Of a stretch of 64,000 nt of DNA, positions 40,801 through 50,535 are shown piece by piece (the first letter of the stretch is position 1; every line of letters starts with the position of its first letter). The DNA comes from Anopheles merus (Eukaryota; Arthropoda; Insecta; Diptera; Culicidae), in contig NC_054085.1 in assembly GCF_017562075.2 (NCBI RefSeq), positions 29,307,656 to 29,371,655 on the forward strand, written 5' to 3'. The position numbers and the translations under genes are program-made. Under the pieces are notes generated by a model. The model saw only the letters and a list, made by a program, of their open reading frames with translations, was not told the DNA's origin and ran no database searches.

Positions 40801-42089
40801 TTCCAACGCAAACTTCAACATCACAAAGAAACCGGACTGGATGTAAAGTTCCAGAACATCTTACGCGAAGGCCAGCCGGAACTAGTTTGCGAACGGTTAT
40901 GTGGTAAACCCTGGCCTTGCCTGAAGGGTTTTGGTACGTTTCATTAGCAAACGCCGAACCAGTTCCCAGTAGCTTATGACAGTTTCGTTTCTCTTTGTTT
41001 GTTCGTGTCTGTGACCCTCGAGGGTCATCCCGCTTTGGATCGTGGCTGGATAAGCAGGTTGCATAAAACCCACCCTTCAAGATATCTGAAATCGACGAAT
41101 CCATCATCGCTCGCCGCTCCATGAGTGGTTTGCAATTAAACGTCCAAACCGTGTACGGAACATGTTATGGGACATTGAAGATGCGTGCTTTGATATCGAG
41201 TTATTGTGACCTACGTTTGTCCGTACGACGTTATACAAGAGCGAACGATTTCAATAACTCCCGTAGATCGATCGCGGGGAGGGCAGTCGGTTCCAGTTTC
41301 CAGTTGGGAGTATCTTTCCCTTTCCTACCCCAACGTTGACGTAACCTTGCCGTAACCTAAAGCGTCACCAAAGTAGCTCAATCGTCCAAAAGGCACAAAC
41401 TCAATCGTTTCCTTGCCCATCAATAACGATCGCATCTCCAAAACGAGGATCGACGTGTTCAGGTAACACTGGCCAGCGTGTTCAGAGCTTCCAGTTACCG
41501 TATGTGTGTGTGTGTCCTTCTCCCGAATGCGAAAAAGGCCGCCAAGGATGAACGTGAGCAATTAAAAATTTGAATACTGCCTGGATGGGACTTTCGGGGA
41601 CGTGGGAGCCTCTTTTTTGTTCTGTCCCTTTCTTGCAGATTGCAGATTGAGAGCGAACTCCCGAAAGCAAGAACACTGCCAGAAATTCGCGGGGGGGTTT
41701 GTTGAATGTGAAGATTAAAACATGGAGCCTAGTTGCCGCCTCAGTTCACACAACAGAGTGGGGATAAAAGTGCGTGAAGGCTTACACGCACCGGACATCG
41801 TGTGATGGCAGTAGTGGCGACAGCGTGTCAAAACGAGACAACCGGAGTTGTGTGCGTCGTTTTTATGCAACCGTTTCGCAGGAAGCCTTTTTTCCCCTTT
41901 TGACGCCGTCGTGAGCATTGGAAGTGTTAGTGCGATAGGGGAAGAATCCGGTTTCCGGGAGTGAAAACGGCCTCTGTTCCAGCAAAAGGATCAGACGCGA
42001 GTAGAAGGTTACCTTAAAAGCCAGCAGCAACAGCAGCAAAACGATCCATCAAAGGGACAAGCTGAGCTGTTAAAAAAGATGAGCGGAAA
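40801..42089. other. Non-coding upstream DNA of Kr
   Basis: Holds a minus-strand open frame of 151 codons (40667-41122) without recognisable domain, its tail overlapping the duplicated block. The motif TAACGATCG followed by TCTCCA and AACG occurs twice, near 40775-40798 and 41424-41447. No gene is supported. Confidence 0.5.
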
Positions 42090-42405
42090 GACACGCATTC
42101 TCTCTTTCTCTCTCGGATGCTTTTTAAAGCAGCGGCTCTCTCGCAACCGCACAAACACATTCGCGCACGAAGGACCAGAATGTTGTGCTAGGTCAGCAAA
42201 AGCAAAAGGGGAAAACGGATCAGTCAAACAAACCCGTCCATTACGCACCCAACAAAGAGCGAGCAAGAGAGCAAGAATTAGAGAGGGATCGAGCACGCTT
42301 TGAATTACGTAAAAAAAAAACAAGTTGTAAGGGGAAAAGGAGAGCATTGCTACGAAATTCGTTTTTGTTTGCTCGTGTATGGTACCCCTTCTCTCTCTAT
42401 CTCTT
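42090..42405. promoter_or_regulatory. GAGA/CTCT-rich proximal upstream region of Kr
   Basis: Several CTCTCT or GAGAG runs fall within about 300 bases (near 42098-42115, 42137-42142, 42255-42290 and 42390-42402), 0.7-1 kb before the predicted initiator. Such runs are the binding sequence of GAGA factor (Trithorax-like), which keeps promoters of early developmental genes open in flies. Binding in this species is inferred, and CT runs are common in this genome. Confidence 0.35.
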
Positions 42406-43070
42406 ACGGTCGTTTTTGGAATTTCGTTTCGACAATTGGAACACACGCACACACTCGTGCGGCTTTGTTTGAATGTGTGTAGGAAAGGGAACGAAATGGT
42501 AAAGCTTGCCTCAAAGCGACAGAGATGAAACTACACCAAATCTTTGCTGTCTGTACACGCGAAAGAGACCAACGCATACTGCGCTCCGCTGCCGTCAGTG
42601 TGGTAGGAAAGAGAGCGCACCAGAACACCACCGGGGCCTACCGGTGACCGCGGTCCAACACGTTCGGGGGTGCGTAAAAACGACATCCCTAGTACCGCGT
42701 GCGCGTGTGTGCGTGCGGTGCATATTCCACTACCCCTGTACGCACGGCACACCGACCGAGTTTTCCCTTACGTTCTGATTTCTATTATTTTTCAAAGATC
42801 ACTCGCGTGCCGCCACTCAAAGCCGACGGATGTGCCGTTTTTGCGAGGTTCGCTAGCGCAGCAAACAGCACACGAAACAGCCACGGCGCCGCCGCCTTAC
42901 CCATCGCTTTTGCTCGGCTTTGCATCCTTTTTATTACCGTGCGGCTGGCCAAAAACCAGTTCGCCAGTGAAAGCAACCCCTCGCCGCTTCGCCGCCCTGC
43001 CCGCATTCTTCTTCGCACATTCCGGCGTGCTCCCGCGCGTAAAGCGCACTCCAGAGCGCGGTCGTCACCG
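42406..43070. other. GC-rich DNA immediately upstream of the Kr start
   Basis: GC content rises from about 42540 up to the predicted initiator. Frames stay open on both strands because of this composition (42670-43236, 42699-43148). I take it as promoter-proximal non-coding DNA. Confidence 0.5.
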
Positions 43071-43104
43071 TCAGTCGTTCGGTGTCCATTCACGAATTCG
43101 GTCG
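43071..43104 (+). promoter_or_regulatory. Candidate Kr core promoter: initiator plus DPE
   Basis: TCAGTC at 43071-43076 fits the arthropod initiator consensus TCAKTY, which puts +1 at the A at 43073. GGTCG at 43100-43104 is then exactly +28 to +32 and fits the DPE consensus RGWYV at every base. The spacing requirement makes this more than a chance initiator match. It lies in GC-rich DNA just upstream of the predicted leader. No cap-site data are available, so the start is inferred. Confidence 0.5.
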
Positions 43105-43748
43105 CAAAGCCGGCAACAAACAAGCAAAGCCTGCCAAGTCTCGCATAGACTGCAAGAGAAGGCTTCTAGTGCAAATACATTACGTGCAAACATTTTCGCG
43201 TTATATATCGTGCGTGCTGCTGTGTTCTTAGTGTAGCCTTATCCAGCAAGTGTGAACAGTGGTGAAAGATGTGCAAAACGAGCGTCGTGAACGAATTATG
43301 AGAACAAACCACTAGCCCGGGCGAAGCGTTTAAAGCAGCAGTGCTGATATTAAACACGAATTTTCAGTGATTTTGTGTCGTTATTGTTGATAGCTCGAAT
43401 GAGCCTAGTTCTTTGCAAACATTTTAAACGAGCGTGACTTCTTCCGCAAGTGACTGGCCCTGGTGCGCAAGTGACCTCGTAAGCATTAAGGGTTGGGTTG
43501 GAACCCTTCCTTCGGTGGCATACAAGTGTCAGCGACTTGTAGTGTGGTGAAAAACACCATTTCAGTGTATTTTTGTGAGTGTTTGTGTGGAATTACACTT
43601 CCAACATTCGGTGATAGCGGTGATAGAACAACACCTGAGCAACCTCTCCACTGCGGGAAGCGCAACTGAACCCTGCTGCCAACCGCTTGCCACGGAAACA
43701 TACACCGGCAACGGAGCAACTACGGACCTAGCAAGTGACAAGGCAGTA
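43073..43748 (+). other. Kr: Predicted Kr 5' leader with three upstream ORFs
   Basis: If transcription starts at the initiator at 43073, the leader is 676 bases; if it starts near 43230 it is about 520. Either way it contains three short upstream ORFs: 43269-43301 (10 codons plus stop), 43298-43315 (5 codons plus stop) and 43399-43437 (12 codons plus stop). The first two overlap. All end before the Kr start, so initiation at Kr would need reinitiation or leaky scanning. I assume the leader is unspliced. Confidence 0.6.
43202..43232 (+). promoter_or_regulatory. Alternative TATA-type Kr start
   Basis: TATATAT at 43202-43208 lies 28 bases upstream of an A at 43230 in the context TTAGTG, a poor initiator. 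It could drive a second, shorter transcript of Kr. It is weaker than the 43073 candidate because the start context does not fit well. Confidence 0.25.
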
Positions 43749-43788
43749 ATGGCTTTGTCGCTTCTGCAGGACGCTCAAACAGCAAGAG
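43749..43788 (+). CDS. Kr: Kr coding exon 1
   Basis: Thirteen codons plus one base, ending at a GTAAGC donor (43789). The split codon is G|GA, so the intron is phase 1. The encoded LLQDAQT motif is the same as in fly Kr, which also has a very short first coding exon. No in-frame ATG occurs upstream before the reading frame runs into leader sequence, so 43749 is the natural start. Confidence 0.93.
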
Positions 43789-46700
43789 GTAAGCAGTCGT
43801 CGATTAAAATAAACGCACCATATCTTCTTGAACCATCTCGTCCACCAAGAAACACACACACACCCGCACGAAGGGTTAGCTTATTGCATTAATTGATTCA
43901 ATTTAAAGAGCGTCTAAAGCGGCGGGTTGGAATGAAAGTGAAACTTCGGCGCGTCTCGTGCGCCACGCTCCCATTCCAAACCCCTTTTCTTTTCTTTTTT
44001 GTTATTTGAGCGCTTTCTTATCACACAACACCGGGGACGCTCTGTGGTCGTCGTCGTAGTCGTCGACTGCATGCGCAGTACACAGCAAGGTCTCGTTCAC
44101 GGGGGACTTTTATGTAGTACATAAGGGCCACACGGTTAAGGCCAGCCGAAAGATACTTTCACTTTTCATTCACACTTCGAGGACACACTCGCTTTGCGCT
44201 ATGCGGAAAGAGCGCTGGGAAAGATACGGAGAAGTGGAGAAGGTCCTTGCTTCTTTCTTGCTTTTTCTTCGGGGTTTAGATTATTGCTAACAGCAACACT
44301 TTTAAGGCCAGATGTGGCAGAAATATTACCTCCCCGTGGAGATGGGTAGTATTTGAGACACATTTTGCTTAAATTATTATGCTTCGAACTTCAGACGCAA
44401 TGGCAGGAAGAATATCTTGGCAAAGCAGAGTTCCGTTATTTTGTAAGTGGTCCAAAGTGAAGGTCAGCAGAAAAAGGAATTATTTGCAATTAATTTTGAG
44501 ATTTTGAATTACTCATCAAATCACTTTTTTAAATATAATTTTTATACTTTATATTAATATTGACTAAAAAAATGCTGTTTTTTGCAAACACCGACGGCAT
44601 TGCAACCTCTTCCTGCCAATATTGCTTCTCGATCATAAATGTAATAAAGCACACAACTTCCACTCAAAAAACCCCCCGAAATGACAAATAAACACCCACA
44701 CACACACAAAATCCTCGTGTGGGTTCGGTTGTGTTTGCGGCTGTAACATGCGAAATGTAAACAGGAATTAATTTCACTTCCTGATCCCGTCCTAAATGAG
44801 AAAACAGGAAACTCAATCAAGCAGCGGCACGCGCGCGCGAACGTTTCATACAAACAAACACGAGGAAGTAGAGAAAACAATCCTCCTGCAGGCTAAAATC
44901 CCAATATCCACATCCAAAAAAAAAAAACAGCAACATTTGAAAGGGTTTCCAAAAGGCTGCAGAACTCTTTCACTAGGAGAGAGAGAGCAACAAAAAAACG
45001 GACCCCAATAGAACACGCTCCTAATCGCAATGGCAAACGGTGCAATGCCAAGGTGGCACCTTCTAATTTTGACGAATGAAAGCGAAACACAAACAAAGAC
45101 TCCCCCCTTTCGCAGTAACGTAAACAATCAATACAACACTCCCATCCCCCCATCGGTACTAGTGTGTGTGCGTGTCAGTTAGAAAAGGAAGGCAAGCATA
45201 AATAAAGGATTAAGCTCACCAACACGCCAGAGGATATGAGTGTGTGAGCGCCACCCAGAATTCAGCGCGCCAAAACACACACACGATGGAAGCGCCTACT
45301 GGGAATGGGAATCCTTCCTTCCTTCGTTACTCGTGTGTGTGCGTGCGTGCCTCTACCTCAGTGGGCAGATGTGTGGCGTTGCCAGAGCAACAAGCCACAC
45401 ACCGAAACACACACGCGCGCACGCGACCCCCCCTTGGCAGGACCAAAAACCCATTCAAACCGTCTCGCCGCAAGGACGAACCAGCAGCTCTCGAGCAGGG
45501 ACGGCAATGCGCAGCGGAAGGGCTTTGTTTTGCTCCCCTTTTTTCCCCCGGGCCTCCTCCTTGCACACGAACACACGAAGGTGGAATCCTGGTGGAAGCG
45601 ATATACACACTACGATGTGTGCGGAATGCCCCTTTTGTGGGGTGTGAGTGTGAGGATATCGTACGAGTTAAAGGCAACTCGTTGCTTTTAACACGAGAGC
45701 AAGAGAGCGAGAAAGAGCGCGAAGAATGTGTTTTGTACGCTTCAAAGGATGCGCCACGACAAGGGAGGGAAGGTTTTGTTGCTCACATGGAGCCGGCTTT
45801 TGCGTTCATTTTGCCGGGTTTTTATTTGTGTGTGCCTTCTTCTCGGGTCTAGGAATAACCGTTCATGACTCGCGTGTCGTCATTGAGCTATTTTTAGAGC
45901 CTGGTCTGTGCGTTTTTAGTGGTTTAGAATAGCTCTTATTGCGAATGGCGGCGTCTGACACTTGATGAATGGTGGCGTTCTTAAATAGCCCTTTGATATC
46001 CTTTTTTGGACAAGTTAGTCGAAAGTGCGTCAGAAGTTCTAATGCTCTGTTTTTACCCAACTTCAACCCTTCAAAAATAACTCCCACAAGAATCCCCAAG
46101 AGTAACCATGTAGACTAACAGGATATCTCTCTTCCTTCTCCTTGTGCTCAGGATTAGACGCCGTCCGTACGTTGCAAGGTATGAACCGTGACGAGGAGCG
46201 CAGCCTGTCGGTATCGCCGCCGCTCACCGGCCAGCGCCAGCAGCACCATCTCGCCATGAGCTTCCAGCACACGCCCTCCCTGTACGGTGGGTTCCACCCG
46301 GCGACCGCCTCCGCCATGGGCATGCTCGCGCCCCAGCTGCTCGCCGCCAACCAGACGGCCGCCGCCCTAATGGCCGCCGGTCTGCCCATGTCCCTGCGGG
46401 CATCGCTCGCCACCGGCCTGTTCCCCCCGCATGCCGCCCTGTTCGGTGCGTGGGCACCACCGACGCCGACCAGCAACAACAGCAGCCCACCGCCGCCCCA
46501 GAGCCCGATCTCGCCCGCCCTCAGCCACAAGAGCTCCAAATCCCTCAAGCTGAGTGTCGCCGCCGCCAACAACAACAACAACAACAGCAGCAGCACAAAC
46601 AACAATCACATCGTGTCCACCACCTCGGAGATTGTGCCGCAGACGAAGAAGCTGACCAAGCGCAAGCACCAGGCCTCGTTGCGCAAGGAATTGTCTGCGG

Positions 46701-47881
46701 CGGCGACCCAACACCACCAGCACCAACACCATCACCACCATCTGCAGCATCTGATGCGGTCGCCGAGCCATTCGCACCACCTCTCGATGCCGGTCGACAT
46801 CCCGGTCAGCCCCGGGCCGATCTCGCCCCCGACCTCCGGCTCGTCCCCGCAGTCGAACGGGAGCGTCGAGCTGCCGGCGACGATCACCACCACGACCGGG
46901 GCGGCCGGTGCCGCCGCCGGCATCAACAACTCCTCCTCCTCCACCTCCTGCTCGTCGGTGGCGTCGCGGGATCCGTCGCGCGACAAGGTGTTCACCTGCA
47001 AGATCTGCAGCCGCTCGTTCGGCTACAAGCACGTGCTGCAGAACCACGAGCGGACGCACACGGGCGAAAAGCCGTTCGAGTGCCCGGAGTGCCACAAGCG
47101 GTTCACGCGCGACCACCATCTCAAGACGCACATGCGGCTGCACACGGGCGAAAAGCCGTACTCGTGCACGCACTGCGACCGGCAGTTCGTGCAGGTGGCG
47201 AACCTGCGCCGGCATCTGCGGGTGCACACCGGCGAGAAGCCGTACGAGTGCGAGATGTGCGACCAGAAGTTCAGCGACTCGAACCAGCTGAAGGCGCACA
47301 TGCTCAGCCACAGCGGCCAGAAACCGTTCCACTGTGATAGGTGCAACTCGAGCTACCGGCGGCGGCACCATCTGCTGCACCACAAGTGCGGCCTGCCGAG
47401 CCCGCCGACGCCCGCGGTCAGCCCGGCGGCGAGCGGCGACCAGCTGTCCGATCACGCCAAGTCCGTGTGCGGCGGGTCCGAATCGAGCGACCTGTCGCTC
47501 GACCGGCTGACGAAGATACCGACCCCGCCCGGCATGCTGCTGCACCAAAAGTTCCCCGGCCTAACGCTGCCGCTCAGCTTCGGCCCGCTGCCGGCGGGCG
47601 ATGGGGCGAAGGCGGACGCGGCCTCGGCGATGGATCTGCGCGCCACCAGCCGGTCCCGCACGCCGCAGCAGATCGTGCACATCAAGAGCGAGCTGCCGGA
47701 GCAGACGGAACCGGAAGATCTGAGCATGCATTCGCCCCGCTCGCCCGTCTCGATGGAGGAGCTGGACGAGCTGGACGATGCGGCGACACTCTACCTCAAG
47801 CAGCGCCAGCAGCTGCTGCAGCAGCAGAACGGCAACGCCACCGGATGGAGCTGTAAGGCGGAGCACAGCAGGGAAGCATAA
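43749..47881 (+). CDS. Kr: Kruppel gap-gene zinc-finger repressor (spliced, 43749-43788 joined to 46152-47881)
   Basis: Kruppel is a nuclear C2H2 zinc-finger factor that patterns the middle of the early insect embryo, mostly by repressing other segmentation genes. The spliced frame gives 589 residues (fly Kr is about 500). Seen here: an N-terminus MALSLLQDAQTAR matching the fly start; an Ala/Leu-rich stretch at 64-115 with LLAAN and ALFGAW, which corresponds to the fly repression region; polyAsn at 153-158; a basic patch KKLTKRK at 179-185; a His/Gln run at 200-213; ISPPTSGSSP at 237-246; DPSRDK before finger 1; fingers at 294-316, 322-344, 350-372 and 378-400 joined by TGEKP-type linkers; a fifth finger of C2HC type at 406-426; SPPTPAVSP just after it; and PEDLSMH at 534-540, the CtBP co-repressor motif known in fly Kr. 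The start is the first in-frame ATG of the leader. Identification is very secure; the extra length is mostly low-complexity sequence. Confidence 0.97.
43789..46151 (+). other. Kr: Kr intron, phase 1
   Basis: GT (GTAAGC) donor and CAG acceptor bound 2363 bases. The fly intron at this position is only a few hundred bases, so this one is expanded. It contains CA repeats (43853-43863, 44697-44707), a GAGA-rich stretch near 45697-45722, and an AT-rich patch at 44480-44570. I see no coding sequence in it; the several open frames between 45240 and 45850 overlap each other and have no recognisable domain. Confidence 0.92.
46152..47881 (+). CDS. Kr: Kr coding exon 2 (zinc fingers and C-terminus)
   Basis: The exon begins after a pyrimidine-rich tract ending in CTCAG (46151) and ends at a TAA stop (47879-47881). 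It encodes residues 14-589. The five-finger block spans about 46991-47389. Third codon positions are very rich in G and C, unlike the A/T-rich flanks, and this keeps frames open on both strands, producing long shadow ORFs that are not genes. A GTAAGG at 47853 could act as a late splice donor and replace the last nine residues, but nothing shows that it is used. Confidence 0.96.
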
Positions 47882-48110
47882 CCAAAAAAACAAAACAAAA
47901 CGTAAAACACTATCCTCACACACACACACATACAAACACACACCTCAAGATGCCAATCTATTAACTAAACTAAAGAGTTACTATTAAGAAGAGTCACACA
48001 CTTACGCGTGTTGGAGTACGATGATACGCACGGTTATTATTAGGAGAATTTATCAAAAAAATACACACACACACATACACATCTTAGAGAAGAATATGTG
48101 TGTTTTGCAT

Positions 48111-48156
48111 AGAGAGAGAGAGAGGAAGAAAGAGAGATAGGAAGAGAGAGAGAAAA
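48111..48156. repeat. GA-rich tract in the Kr 3' flank
   Basis: AGAGAG runs interrupted by AGGAAGAA and ATAGG. If transcribed, it gives a purine-only stretch in the 3' UTR. Confidence 0.85.
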
Positions 48157-48201
48157 GGGGGCGAAAGGACTTCTTCCTGAAACTGAACCACTTCTCGAAG
48201 T

Positions 48202-48209
48202 TGTATATA
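48202..48209 (+). promoter_or_regulatory. Pumilio-type response element in the Kr 3' UTR
   Basis: TGTATATA is an exact match to the Pumilio RNA site UGUANAUA, 320 bases after the stop codon. Pumilio represses maternal hunchback in flies. Whether it acts on Kr here is unknown, and an 8-mer in AT-rich sequence can occur by chance. Confidence 0.3.
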
Positions 48210-48529
48210 ATATATCAATGTATGAGCCTTTGAAATCTCGATGTACAAAGTAATTTTAACACGTTATCCTTTCACTGTTCTTTTCACACATCCTCCCTTT
48301 CACATCTCTCTTTATCTCTCTCACTTTCTCGCTTGCTCAAAGGATTTTACAACAATTAAAAAAAAACAAAGAACATCCCAAATCAAGTCAAACACACTCC
48401 AAAAACGTTGCAAAGGGGAAGCTTGAAGCAAATCTAATACGCTCTTAACTTAAGCGGACACACTTTTTGGTTAATTTTTTGCTAACAATATACATACACA
48501 TATACACCCAAGAGAAGAAAAAAGAAACG

Positions 48530-48548
48530 CACACACACACACACACAC
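48530..48548. repeat. (CA)n microsatellite in the Kr 3' flank
   Basis: Nine CA units, 45 bases before the GC-rich hairpin. Confidence 0.9.
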
Positions 48549-48587
48549 TCATACGCATTGCTCATTAGTTTCGTTTCGGTCAAGCCG

Positions 48588-48653
48588 GACCGCAGTGGCG
48601 CTTGCCCCGCCGTGAAAATGGGGAAACCGGGGCACAGCGCCACTGTACAGGTC
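48588..48653 (+). ncRNA. GC-rich stem-loop, possible structured RNA or small-RNA precursor
   Basis: The arm at 48593-48609 pairs with 48628-48645 over 17 base pairs with a single bulged base, around an 18-nt loop. GACC (48588-48591) and GGTC (48650-48653) extend the stem after a small internal loop. The 66-nt hairpin is GC-rich while its surroundings are A-rich, and it sits inside the probable Kr 3' UTR. I do not recognise it as a known miRNA or other RNA family. Structure is seen directly; function is not. Confidence 0.4.
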
Positions 48654-50457
48654 GTTTGCGGTTTGCTTTTGGTATAAAAAGTTCCTCCTCAATAGTTCGC
48701 GATAAAGTAAAAGAAAAAGAAAAGTGAAGCAAAACAAAAAAAAACAAAGTAAAAAAAATCAAAACAAAGTGTAAGGATAATACAAAACGAATGGAAGGAA
48801 ACTCCCCATTTAACACATCACAACAAAATTGGTTCCATAATCACATTTTTTTGATAAAAACGAACGCCATCCGCTAAAACTGGTGTGGCAGGGAGTCGAA
48901 GAAGATCGCGAGGATCGATCTGGGATCGTTTTCGTTGTTGGGTTTGGATTGAATGGATTGAATGAAGGGAATTGGACAAAAAACAAAACTCTCAAAACAG
49001 CAAACGCGGTTTGCACAGTTGTGCCAAAAGTCCACCTTTTTTTCGCCAATTTGTGGGAACGGGAAAATTAGGAAAATTGCAACAAAAAAACACACACACA
49101 CGCAAACGCAAGGTAGCAAACAAAAATCAAAATTCGTTTTTAAGTTTTAGTTATAGCTTCTAATTTTGTACGGGGAGGGGAGTTTGACGGGTAACGCTTA
49201 AGTTGCGACTGGCGCAGTGTTAAGAGGCAAAAGGTCTTTTTAGTTCCGTAAGTAGGAGGGGTGTATTTTTTTTTTAGTTATTTTTCGTTTGTAGTAAGGT
49301 CGTGTTTTTGGCTGAACTCCAGCAAACAACAAATGGTGCGGTTATCTATTAATATTATTTTTCTTTATTTTGAAAATAAAACATATTTAAACGCTTTTTC
49401 ATGCAAAACAACAACGAAAAAATACATGAAATTGCGCCAACACTGAAAACGTGAAAACATGAAACTACTTTTGTGTTTGTTTTTTTTATTAATTTCTTTT
49501 TTTTTAATTTTAGTATTTAGGTGTGCAAAAAAGTCTCTTCAGTTCGTTGTTCGTTTGGGTCGTATTTTTATCATTTGTACACAACTCACACCTCGCTTCG
49601 AAAGGGCTCAACAGTTGTCTTCGATTGTGTTCACCTTCGTTCTGTTTCTTCCCCCTCACCAGAATTTAAAAAAAAGTAAACCCACTTCTTTCCACCTCAT
49701 CAACTGCCACCCGAGCAGGGAAGGAAAAGCCTACAAGTGTAACATGATGCTCAACTTCCTAACCTTCCTAAATTCCACTGCCAGCCGGGACGCTCTCCTT
49801 CCCGTGACAGGCAAAAAAAGGGTTTCCTGCACGGTGTTAGAAAAGCCCATAAATTCCTCACACCCGATGGTGGGAGATTGTGGGTCGATTAGGGAGACAT
49901 GTTTTACATACACACACCCCGCTTGACCTAACCGTGTTTCCTTCCCCCAGGGGGATTTTCCGGCGGCAAAAGCGTTCGAGTGGAGCTCTGAGGGACTGTC
50001 CGGAGGTTTCGAGATCCCTTTCAGTGTGTGTAGTGATTTTCATTCAATAAAATAACAATTTGCTGTGGATTTGCCGCCCGTCGGTCCGATTGCCGGACGT
50101 TCGGACAAGCGTAGCCAAAAGAAGAAAAAAAAGGGACTCACAAAGGGTTGTTTTTTGGTCAGTGCAAATATGTTAACCCCTCGTACTGGATGAAAAGGGT
50201 TTATTGTGATGATTTCTTGATAAGGGTGTGAATTAGGAAGGCAGCACCCGAAAAGGCGTAATTTACACCACGCGTTTTTTGTGTTTATGTGAGCCTCAGG
50301 AAGACAGAAGACTGACATTTTTGGGGAAGGATTGAATGCAATTAAAGCATGATCCTGGAAGTTCATGTCTTCACAGGGATAGCAATTGATCCTATTAATA
50401 GGTCGATAGGTGGAAGAAACATGTTGATAAAGGTTAATAATGGCTCTGATTGATTTG

Positions 50458-50464
<7 letters not shown>

Positions 50465-50533
<69 letters not shown>
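50465..50533. repeat. (TC)n microsatellite, 69 bp, uninterrupted
   Basis: Thirty-four perfect TC units. It is the longest pure simple repeat in the window and is likely to vary in length between individuals. Confidence 0.97.

Positions 50534-50535
<2 letters not shown>

Larger units (their letters stand above)
47882..49400 (+). other. Kr: Probable Kr 3' UTR
   Basis: A-rich DNA follows the TAA stop. The first exact AATAAA is at 49375-49380, which would give a 3' UTR of about 1.5 kb; a second at 50046-50051 is followed by G/T-rich sequence and could give 2.2 kb. The region contains CA repeats (48530-48548), a GA-rich tract (48111-48156), a Pumilio-type site and a GC-rich hairpin. The end point is a guess from signals only. 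Confidence 0.5.

Noticed and set aside
40667..41122. 151-codon minus-strand frame upstream of Kr
   Set aside because: No recognisable domain; its C-terminal similarity to the 40448-40657 frame is better explained by the duplicated DNA block, though this was kept as an open question in the findings.
45240..45852. Several frames of 120-200 codons in the Kr intron
   Set aside because: They overlap in different frames and lie between well-supported splice sites of Kr.
46450..47337. 295-codon plus-strand frame overlapping Kr
   Set aside because: Frame-shifted reading of Kr zinc-finger and Gln/His codons; the Kr frame has the conserved domains.
46367..47548. 393-codon open frame on the minus strand opposite Kr
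   Set aside because: It is a shadow of Kr: GC-rich third positions of Kr keep the opposite frame open, and the peptide is an Arg/Ala/Val-rich string without a domain.
48673..48681. TATAAAAAG as a promoter
   Set aside because: It lies in the A-rich Kr 3' flank next to the hairpin, with no initiator at the right distance and no gene after it.
49459..49926. 155-codon frame with a hydrophobic N-terminus resembling a signal peptide
   Set aside because: The hydrophobic start comes from a T-rich run read as Phe/Leu; the rest has no cysteine pattern or domain, and it overlaps the Kr 3' flank.
50465..50533. Regular spaced repeats as a possible CRISPR array
   Set aside because: Pure dinucleotide microsatellite in a eukaryotic genome; no repeat-spacer structure.
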